From NCBI GenBank assembly GCA_021777765.1, contig JAJYDF010000015.1, positions 1-64,000 on the forward strand: a stretch of 64,000 nucleotides of DNA, in the 5' to 3' direction. The position numbers and the translations under genes were made by a program. A model generated the notes under the pieces. It made no database searches. It was not told the origin of the DNA and worked only from the letters and a program-made list of their open reading frames with translations. This DNA comes from Pseudomonadota bacterium (GTDB taxonomy: Bacteria > Pseudomonadota > Gammaproteobacteria > DASZBR01). Of this stretch, positions 18,301 to 28,500 are shown in pieces (position 1 is the stretch's first letter; every line of letters begins with the position of its first letter).

Positions 18301-19501
18301 GAGAAGCGATCAACTGGTATTAACTTTATTTGCTAACGCAGGTGAAGGTAAAACGACTTGCTGTAATAGCTTAGCACGACGACTACAACAAGAATTTGTT
18401 ATTTTCAACAAAATTGTTCTTTATATCACATTAGCCCATGTCGAAAATCCTTTACATCGCCTCATTGAAACACATTTAGAAAATATGGGATTCAGCACAG
18501 CAGAGATTCAATATTTTCAGGAAAATTTTGAATTCGTAATTATCATTGAAGGTAGAGATGAAAATAATGAAGGGCTGTATCAAAATTTATATGTAAAGAA
18601 CCAAATGAATAAATGGAAAGCACAAGTCATTTATTCAGTACGCAGCACTTATAAAATAAATGCGCAAGATTACCAACGCTTATTTTATCCCCTATATAAT
18701 AATCAAGTCGCTGCGCATAAATATTCTGAAATTACACTTGATCAGTTTGATGATAATCAAATTGATAATTTCGTTAGACATTTCATGGCAAACCCACCAC
18801 CTGATGTCATTATTGATGATGAATGGCGCGATCCAGAAAAATGCATAAATTACATCAAAATGTTACCTAATATGCGTGTTTTAGCTCGCAATCCTTTTCT
18901 TCTGCGTGTTCTCTTAGAAGTGTTGGCGAGAATCGTGCGCGATTATGAATCAAAACCCTTAGCAGAGCGCGAAGTATTTACGCAACTTCATATATTAGAG
19001 CCATTCGTAAATAGTCTCTGGGAAAGACAAGCTAATAAATTAATGATAGCGGGAAATTTACCCGACGATGGGCGAGACGTTATAGGAGATTTTGAAAATT
19101 ATTGTATTAATCTTGCTAAAGCAATGAAATTTTATCGTGGCACTGGTGTCACACAAGTCCTATATAAAAGAGGTGAACAACCTTGGGAAGAATTTTTTGG
19201 TAATAGTAATCCCGATATGGTAAGAGCACGAGAAGGCTGTCCCTTGAAATTCATTGAAAGCAGAGGCCGTAATGGTGTCGTGATATCTTGGTTACATTCA
19301 ATTTTAATCGAATATTTTGTTACGCGTTCTGTCGGGCAATCGGATCAATTTAACAATGCACAGCTTGCCGCATCATGGACACCTGCAGCTGCACAACCTA
19401 TGTCAACATCAACGCTATTTACTAATCCTAATCTATCTACAAATAACGCATTAACACGATCAGATAACGCAACATCTCCGCAACCGAGGAATAATTGTTA
19501 A
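15383..19501 (+). CDS. NRPS-like adenylation-carrier-thioesterase protein fused to a NACHT NTPase
   Basis: 1,372 residues. Order: AMP-binding adenylation domain (about 20-540) with P-loop 'TNTSGSSGKPK' (about 174-184), 'FDAHIAEI' with D221 in the place of the aspartate that binds the alpha-amino group, 'GYGPAENTVAT' and 'GRVDRQLKIYGK'; a carrier domain with 'FFELGGKSL' (attachment serine near 594); an alpha/beta-hydrolase thioesterase with 'GWSLGG' (about 727) and a likely histidine in 'SDHDSIM' (about 888); then a NACHT-type STAND NTPase with Walker A 'ANAGEGKTT' (984-992), a Walker-B-like 'FVIIIEGRDE' and 'ARNPFLLRVLLEVL'. The tail is Ser/Thr/Asn-rich. There is no condensation domain, so it should activate, load and release one amino acid rather than build a peptide. 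Joining such a module to a NACHT switch is unusual. It lies 42 bp before the giant NACHT-ankyrin gene. Confidence 0.88.
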   Translation: MQDADQLNLTTDLNKFYYESFELIANDENKNKLPALYALNCDKPISYADLYQRVMQFANYLLIKHPDVKNVGLFLSQSVEYTVCFLALHFAGKVLMPLSPDHDNTADRLASFVNNGQIELIISTSEYSRHPFLYHDAVKNRKIIFLDKENSVISSYSKNKPTVNTKLSDLAYFTNTSGSSGKPKQLRIPHTGIYALMIGHIKTLNVIPQDRIAAFADIHFDAHIAEIVTAVGSGASLYIVPADYRRDLTYLSKFYSEHKITVAVFVASMLKQCNVKDFPHLRIIICTGEKQDDETLIKWTKQGIVIIDGYGPAENTVATYLKKIEYTNETSNSFIRKTTMHIIPGTEIFVLPKNINFREEKGHIQQVSNGIEGEIYLAGKGIAAGYINQDMTRERFFEIQHPDNPHLTTRVFKSNDLAIRTTNGEILIQGRVDRQLKIYGKLICPEEIEITINEVCPEISIVIIDAQVNREGHPDFICYLQPKDITQPINLADIYHKVANKLGPSFIPTRWIIIEKIPLLPSLKPTLLGLPPLTALKVRRIQGDGNQLPGEDLPEIYADIEKKLAQLFLDILIIPEPDFVLHRNDNFFELGGKSLQAIILLQMLRQPPFNLRLRFSDFLLAPTVEQLTRLIMRQHKNTQIKSIIPLYIEQQKTVNVPVFFIHSLLGDVEFDSEKMMRAWNYPHSVHGISARGITDPLDMDTGLMTIAMDYFNAIKKISPRGPKVIAGWSLGGILSLLVKQLFLDEGQTDVITVMIDSESPTIFQNMTSQAYSEFLNDLLMKKIAGQIGLKEMPITTQQLGKFSKEEQIYHLIMSLEKNLAEPGLDNKKRLLKTVKGLLLGILKVRLEKSVDGVHLIAASETQQKHNSDRLQWPSLIKLESLISHVSDHDSIMLTPANSKIVAQHLYNLCIALQDKLKKAQLLDALRAKKIDEIDDNELRYYIPQHIVPAQTNTIKATDADKQNVIHFIVEKFLRSDQLVLTLFANAGEGKTTCCNSLARRLQQEFVIFNKIVLYITLAHVENPLHRLIETHLENMGFSTAEIQYFQENFEFVIIIEGRDENNEGLYQNLYVKNQMNKWKAQVIYSVRSTYKINAQDYQRLFYPLYNNQVAAHKYSEITLDQFDDNQIDNFVRHFMANPPPDVIIDDEWRDPEKCINYIKMLPNMRVLARNPFLLRVLLEVLARIVRDYESKPLAEREVFTQLHILEPFVNSLWERQANKLMIAGNLPDDGRDVIGDFENYCINLAKAMKFYRGTGVTQVLYKRGEQPWEEFFGNSNPDMVRAREGCPLKFIESRGRNGVVISWLHSILIEYFVTRSVGQSDQFNNAQLAASWTPAAAQPMSTSTLFTNPNLSTNNALTRSDNATSPQPRNNC

Positions 19502-19543
19502 ATTCAATTTTAATTTCGATCATTAATTAATAGGAACAAGTTC

Positions 19544-22500
19544 ATGAATCAAATCGGCAATGAAGTTTTACAAAATGATGAGTTACTTAAAAAGATTAGC
19601 CAGTATAATCAAACTTTATTGCAAACAATTCTTGCTCAGTTACCATCACGACGGTATTCAAATTATTTTGAATTATACAATGCTGATATAGATAATTTTT
19701 TGGATCATGATAAAAAAGTCATGCTGATATCTGGAGATGTTGGGACGGGAAAAACAGTATTTTCTCTCTATATCGCAAATAAAATATTACAAAGGTCGCA
19801 AGCACAACAGACATTTATTATATATATAGACCTCAATAAATTAAAAACGATAAATCAAAATTTGCTTGCAGTTCATTTACAAGAAGCTGGATTTAACACA
19901 GATCAACAAACATTGCTAAAAAAACATTATAAATTTATTTTTATATTTGATAATTATGGCATTAATCATCATTTTAATAATCTTTATGAGCAATTAAAAT
20001 TAGGAGAATTATCTGCCAAATTGATAGTTAACTGCCATCAAGCATTGATAAATGATTTTATTGATGAGACAAGATTTTTCGCTCCATTGCAAAATAATAA
20101 AGCCAACAATCATTTATTACATAAAATTCATTTAAAAGGTCTCGCTCATCAACAATTAGAAGAAACTATAACAAATGCTGAATATAATAAATTTATTCAA
20201 GAACATCCTCTACTTCAACAACTATTGTGCAACCCTTTAATACTTAATCTATTTCTTATTGAAATAGAAAAAGAGAAAAAAATAGAGATATCCAACACCC
20301 TATTGAAATCTCTCTTACAAGCATGGTATGTGCATTTTGAAGCTCGATATTTGCAAGCAGGGTTAATATCTGCACAAGATGATTTTAAAAATAAATGTCT
20401 GCAAACATGTAGTATAATAGCTAATAAAATGCACGCGGACAAAGTAGAAGTCATTAATTATAAACCTAGCTCTCCTTTGTTTCCGCAACAAAATCCCTGG
20501 GAAGTTTTTTTTAAAAACGATAATATGATAAAACGATTAATAAGATTATCACTTCCTTTAAAATCCTTAAATAAATCAACTTACCAATGGCTTTCCTCTG
20601 AATTGCAAAATTATTTTTTACAATCTCAACCCATACAACCAACACAAGCGCCTTCATTAACAACACAACCTGCAATGAAACAAACGCCTGCAACATCTCC
20701 CACCGTAGATAATTTGGATTTTTTTAAACAACATCTACTGACACAAGATTATGCCATGTTGCAAATGCTCGCAGACAGATCATTACGCGATCCAGAATTT
20801 CGAAAAACTCTTTTTGGTTTCATTGAGAAAGCAAAAAAGGACAATCAATATGCAATAGCATCAGCCAATGCAGTAAGTACTTTTGGTTTTGCCTCAATAT
20901 CTTTGGCAGGATATGATTTATCGTACGGTAAATTTAAAGGTGCAAATTTTAATTCGATGAATTTAGAAAGTGCTAATTTATCGTATGCGGATTTAACAGA
21001 CGCGACTTTTCATAATGCTATTTTACGAAATATTAATTTTAATCAAGCCATTTTAAACGCAACTGATTTTGGCGTATACCAAGTTCCGGAATTAACACTG
21101 CCCTCACCATCACATCCGGTGCAATGGGTAAGTCAAATTTATCATCCTGATAAGCACCAACTTGTCGTTAATATGGGATCAGAAATTACTCTATGGGACA
21201 TGCAACTTAATCAAAAAATAAGCAGTATTAAACCGCGATTAATTTTGAAAATAGCGCATTTAAATTTAAGTGCCGATGGTAAATATCTCATAATAGGTGG
21301 CGCTCTTACTGATAAATATGATGCCAGCATGGCCGCCGAATTGTGGGACATAGAAAAAATCTCGCTGATTAAATTGTGGCATTATGATAAAAACAATAAA
21401 TTAAGTCATTTTTTAAAAGAACCATTTATTGCGGACCCACAAAATAATCGATTTGGCATTTTCGAAGAAATACATCCTGCTTCAAATTTAGAAAGGATCA
21501 ATTATCAATTAAATTTATGCAATATTGAACAGCTTAACGAAAACTCTAAAATGCCACTGATATCACATAAAGACAAGATTATCTTCCACCCTATAAATGG
21601 AATTATGCTACGTGCAAGCTCAACCAATAGCACAAGAGATGATTCAGAGTTTAAAAATATATCATTTATTAATTCATCAACAGCGAAACATGTATGCGAT
21701 CCTATCGCGATACAAAATAGTTATATTACTTGTTTTGAAATGAGTAAAGATGGCAAATATATTATTTTAGCTACTGATAAAAATCATCTCCAGATATGGG
21801 AAATATGCAACCCTTTTGGTTACAAACTGATTGCTGACCAACTCATCAATGATCCCGTGAATGGCATTTGTATTAATCCACAACAAACATTTTTTATTAC
21901 CTGGAGCAAATTAAATATTAATTTATATCAATTGCCTTCAGCATCATTAATCTATACATGGTCGGAACATACCCAGCAAATTAATACAGTCATTTTTAAT
22001 CAAGCTGGAAATCTAGTTGCATCAGCAAGCGATGATCATTTGGTTATATTATGGGATGTTAATAAAAAGAGCGCGAAAGAAAAATTGACCAATTTTCACA
22101 GTGAGGTTAATTATCTGTGTTTTTTAGATAAAAATGATCAATTATTAGCAGCAGATAGAACTGGTTTTCATTACATTTGGCGTACGCAAACAATTGGCGC
22201 GCAACCGATGATAGTTGGGCATAATGATGCAATTACGCAAATTGGATATGATGCAACTACAGAACTCATTAGTACCTATGGTAAAGATAACAATATTTGC
22301 ACCTGGAAAGTTAACACTGGGCACTTAATACGCACAATACGTTTACCCAATAAAGAAGAGCAAAAATTTAGCACGCTCTGCAAAGAAGGTAAAAAATTTA
22401 TACAGGTTGTTGAAGAAATTTTATATTTATGGGATCTTAATAGCGGCAACATTTCTCTCAATCATAAATTCGAAAACCCTATCACCCATTTAGCTGCTTC

Positions 22501-25500
22501 ATCTGACTTAAAAAACATCGCTTTAATAATGGCTAATACACTCTATTCATTTAATCCGATTAGTCAGAAAATAACTTTACTCAGTCATGATACCACTATT
22601 AAAAAAATATTTTTTAGCGTCAATGGCAATTACTTACTAGCAATATGTAATGATCAAGAGGATCAAATCAAAATTTGGGACATTAATACCACCACCAATT
22701 TGCCAGAAGTATCAGTAACTACAGGTAATATAACCTGTATTGCTACTGATAATAAAGAACAGGTCATTGCGATAGGCTGTGAATGGGGCCATGTTTATTT
22801 ATTGGATATCCAAACAGGTAAAATTATCAAAAAGTTTCATCCAGATACAACACGCGTGAAACAAATTTATTTTAGCGATAATGATGAGTTGCTCCATATA
22901 GTCACATTTAATTGGAGTGGCCATAACTCATATATTTTTAGAATAAATGATCGTAAACAAATCTGCAGTATGCGCTTTCAATCAGATATTACTTCGGCAC
23001 TAACACCACAAGCTAATTTATATATTTGTAGTGGCGCTTTATTTAACGAAGGTATAGCCGCAGGATTTCATGCCGATAGTTTTTACAGAAACATGGTTGA
23101 GGATCCCTATGGGTATTTAATGAGGATGAGCAAATTTGCAGATTATTTAACCAATTTCAAGTTCATAACAGAAGAGAACCTCATTATTACTGATGAAAAA
23201 GGCAGAATAATGTTATGGCAATATAAAGATTTTACTATTAGAAAAGAATGGAAATTAGTATGGAATAGCAAATCAGTACTTGATTTGGCAAATAGTCACT
23301 TACAACAAACCAAAGGATTAACTAAAGTTAATCAAACCATGATCACAGCTAATCAATCTAACCCGCAAAATCAAGCAATTTGGCAAGAAATACATTTAGC
23401 TTGTGCAAAAAATGACAAAGAAAAAGTGAAGCAATTACTTCAAATCAATTCATCGTTAATTAATTGCCCCGGTGAAAATAATGATACACCTTTACATATT
23501 GCGGTAGAAAAAGGATTTTATCAGCTTACAGAAGTATTATTAGCAGCTGGCGCAAACGTAAAAGCAAAAGGAGGAATCAATGGATATACACCTTTACATG
23601 TCGCTGCTTATTTTAATCGCGCAGAAATAGCTGCGCTTTTATTACAACAGAGAGATATTGATATCACGAGCAGAGATGATTACAAACAATCTATGCCATT
23701 ACATATAGCTATAACAAAAGGACATATTGCGTTAGTTAAACTTTTAATGGAATTTGATAAACAGAAAACAACATATGAAGCACGAGATAAAGATGGTTAT
23801 ACACCCTTCTTAGTTGCTCTTTTCAAAGGACAAGATCACATAGTAAAATATTTATTTACTCTTGATTTAAATATTAGTGCAAAAAGTAATTATGGTAACA
23901 ATGCCTTACATTTAGCAATTTTTGAATGTTATTTAGAAACAGTAGCATTCCTCCTTCAATCACCCCATGCAGAATTTTTTCTCAAGGATACCAATCAAAA
24001 TTTAGAAACCCCATTGCACTCTGCTGTATGTATGGGCGATATCGCAAAAATAGAATTACTCTGTCAATACCCTATCGATTTTGAACACGTAAATACGAAC
24101 GGATTTACTTACTTGCATGATGCAGTTTCTAATGGAAAAGATGATGCGGTGGCTTTTTTATTCAAAAAGAATGTAAAAATGAAACAGCCTGATAAAGCAA
24201 GAAAATTACCTATCGATCATGCTATATCAAAAGGATTTCTCTTAATTGTTAAGCAATTTCTTGATCATCCTGCGTATCAAAATATTTCTGATAATGAGTC
24301 AGGAAATTTATTTAACACTTATTTCAATACGAGCAATAATGAGAGAAGAGTTAAAATATTTCAATTGTTCATAGATAGAGGTTTAGATAAACGTCTTAAC
24401 GACAAACAATGGCCATTTTTGTTGAGTATTTCAATTGAAAAAGGTTTAGCAGACGAACTAGAAATAGTATTAAAAGCTGCGCAGAGTGCACAATCCACTG
24501 CGAAAAATGCCAATGATAAACTCAGAAAACCAACCGTAGTAGAAGCTTATAAACTCTTTGATGAATTTTTAAGATGGGAAAGTGATCTCGCAAAAAAAGG
24601 GGCGTTAAGAAGACGCATTTTATCCATATTACTTGAATACGGTCTAGATATCGATCAAGCTCATCCTACTGTTCCTTCACCTTATAATAAATCCATACGT
24701 CAAAGAATAATTAAAGAATTACCTGATTTAGAACAGATTATAAAAAAATATCGAGCTGAACCATTAACTATTACACAACAAGCAGCAGCAAAAACTACAA
24801 CAGCAGATGATTATCCTTTAGATAAATGGGATTGGCGAGATGATCAAGCAGCTACATCTTCAAGTTATTTATTAGAAATAATTGAAAAAGGTAAAGATAT
24901 CAATATTAAAAATCACTTAGGCCAGACTTTATTGCATTTGGCAGTCATGAACAACAAAGAAGATATCATTAGAATATTATTAAGACATAATATTAAAATT
25001 AATGAGCCTGATAAAGAAGGTGAAACAGCATTGTTTACAGCCGCTGCTCTTGCTCATGTAGAAATAGTACGATTATTAATAAATGCTGGTGCAGATATAA
25101 ATCAAGCACGTCCAGATGGGGTTAATCCATTACTCATTACTGCATGTAGAGAATTATTACTCTCTCCTATGGATCAAAAAATTGAAGTAGTAAAACTATT
25201 ATTAGCCAATGATAAAATCAATAAAAATGCTACTACTAAGGATGGATTAAGTGTAGTTCATTTAGCAATTCACAGTGAAAAACATTTATTATTAAAATTA
25301 TGTCTAGAATTAGGCTGTAATAAAGAATTACCTACTCAACAGGGTGAAACACCATTACAAATTGCCATTCAATGGGGAAATGTACAAGCATTACAAGTCC
25401 TGTTAGATGCAGGTGTAAATTTGAATGTGCGTTATAAAGATTTCAATGAAACTGTTTTACATCGTGCTGTACAGTTTGATGATGCTGACAAAGTAAAATT

Positions 25501-28500
25501 ACTGGTTGCCAAAAATATTGATGTCAATGCAAAAGATAAAGGGGGAAATACAGCTATTTATTATGCGAAAAGCAAAGCAGTCATTGAATTGTTACTGACA
25601 AAAAAACCATTAATATCTATTAAAAATGTTCAATTTCAAACACCATTACAATTCGCCATTGCTTGTGGTAATGAAATATTAGTTAGCATGTTGCTAGATT
25701 ATGGCGCAGGAGAAGAAGCACAATTACAAGGTATCAATCTATTAGAATTCTTACAGCAAACCAATCTAAATCCAAAAATAGCTAATTTATTAATTCAGCG
25801 TGGCTTTAAAATAAATCAACAAGAAGAAGGCGATTTTACAAAACTTAAAATTGCTGTGCTCAGCGGAGATGAAAATGCAGTAAACAACATCATTGGCACT
25901 GCTAACATTTCAGATTTTAATGCAAAAGACAGTGAAGGATTATCATTATTACATCGATCTGTACAAAATGGCTCTACTGCTATCACACGATTACTGCTGA
26001 ATTTAGGATTAGATGTTAATTGTACTGATAATAATGGCGAAACGCCTCTTCATTATGCGGTTAAAAATTATTTGGTGCAAGAAACGAACCTATTTTTGGA
26101 TGCTGGAGCAGACATAAATAAACACTGTAACCAAAAATATACGCCTATATTAATGCTTTCATTATTTACACCAGTACCACAATATAAAGAAAGACAAATC
26201 ATAATATTAAAAAAGATATTATCGCACCCTAAATTAGATCCAAAAGTAAAAGGCGTGAATGGTAGTAATGCCATTGATCTTGCCTTAGGACAAAATAGTG
26301 ATGTTTTACAAATTTTAGTTAATGATGCGCGATTTGAAAAAGAGCAATTAAATGATTTTGGTCATACTCCCCTTTTTAGTGCCGTGCAAGGATCTAAGTT
26401 AGAAGCTATAAAAATATTATTAAGGTCAGGAGTCAACCCAAACAAAGGAGATATGTTTAATAAACAAACGCCATTATGGTATGCCGTTCAACAAAATCTG
26501 TTAGAAATAATCCGCGAACTAATTAAAGCTAAAGCAGATGTGACTATTACTAATAATACTTATGATTCATTATTGCATATCGCAAAAACGAAGGCTTGTG
26601 TGGAATTATTAATCCAAGAAGGTGCACTTATTAATCACCGCAATTATATGGGTATGACGCCAATAAAAGTTGCGATTAAGTTAGGTAATAAAGAAGTAGT
26701 TTCGGCATTATTATCTGCAGGCGCTGGTGAAATAGCAAAGAAAGAAGGCGATATGTTATTGCATGATGCGGCAGCTATTGGATCTATAGAAATAGTTGAA
26801 CTCATAATGAATGCAAATTTCGATATTAAAATTAAAAATAAAGTGGGAAAAACACCTTTAGATATTGCCAGAATGAATAAAAAAGATGCGGTTATTAAAT
26901 TCTTATCATCAATTATGATTGATAATAATCTAGCGAATTTAGCAGAGTTGCCAAATTCCGACAAAATGGCTGACGTTCTCAAACAGCATGTCGCGCTAAA
27001 TGTTAATTTAGTACAAAAAATTATCCAAACGATTAATACTGCAAATTCTACTAATAGAGCAATTATATTAAATCAACTAAAAGAAAAAATAGGTTGGTCA
27101 GACCTTCATCAAGCAATGCTTAGCAATAACGAAGAAGTAATCGTACAAGCACTTACCCAACCAAATATTGACATTAATTGTTCTTTGAATGGAGAAGAAG
27201 GTTACGGATTGACTCCTCTGTATGTTGCTGCACTCATCGGTAATTTACCTGCAGTACAAGCATTATTGAATCTGAATGTAAAAATTGATATTGCAACGAA
27301 AAGTGGATGGACAGCAATACATGCTGCAATGGTTTTCACTAACCCCAATCAAATAGCAATTATTAAATTATTATTACAAAAATACAATAATCTTGATATG
27401 CGACTTGCAAATGGTTTTTCTTTGTTACATTTAGCAGCAGTGAATAAAGCGCACCATATATTAAATTTATTGCTTAACGCTCCTTATTCACTCAATGTAA
27501 ATTGTAAAGATAAAGCAGGATTAACACCTATATTTTGGTCAACCTATAATAATGATCCAATTGGTTTTGAACTATTAGCAGAAGCAAAAGCTGACTTGAT
27601 GATTTGTGATAGTGAATCGACAAATCTGTTACATTTTGCATGTTTTCATCAATCCATAAAGATGATATCTCTATTGCTAGCCAGTCACCCGGCTCTTTTA
27701 CAAGCCACCAATAAATCTGGCACAACACCATTCCATACTTTTTGTATCAAAAATGGTTCAGCAGATGTTATACAACAGATGTTAGCACTGGGTGCTAATG
27801 TAAATGCACAAAATAATAATGGTTGGACTCCTTTATATTTTTTATTAATGAATAATGCGCCCCTAGAAAAAATTAAATTAATTTTAGAAAAAGGGCCTGA
27901 TCTGTCTCTACAATTTGAAGGACAATTACAAACAGTATTGCATTTGATTGCACAGCAAAAATTCGATTTATCTATCGTCCAAGCAATCATTGCAAAATCG
28001 ACTTCATTAGAATTTAGGACAATTAATCAAGAAACTCCTTTAGCAATTGCTATACAACACGGCAATATTGAAGTCGCACAAGCATTAATGGATTGCGGAG
28101 CAAATATAGAAGCAAGAGATTATGCAGGAAATACGTCTTTACTTCGTGCCGTTATTTTTAATCAACCCAAAATGATAGAATTGTTATTGCTGCGAAATGC
28201 AAATAGTTCAGCGTTTTCAGCTAATTTTAATGGCGGTACAGCTTTACACATCACTTCTTATATGGGAAATACTGCTATAGCAGAACAATTGCTGAAAAAA
28301 AATCCCAACTTATTAGAATCATTAGATCGAAATGGTTTAACACCATTCCTTGTCGCAGTTTGTAATGACAAACAAGAAAGTATTCAATTTTTAATTGAAA
28401 AAAAATGTAATATAGCTGCACGTTCATTTACTAAAGAAGGCGCATTACATTTTGCAGCACAAGGAAATTTTATTGCCACTGCAAAGATGATTTTACAAAA

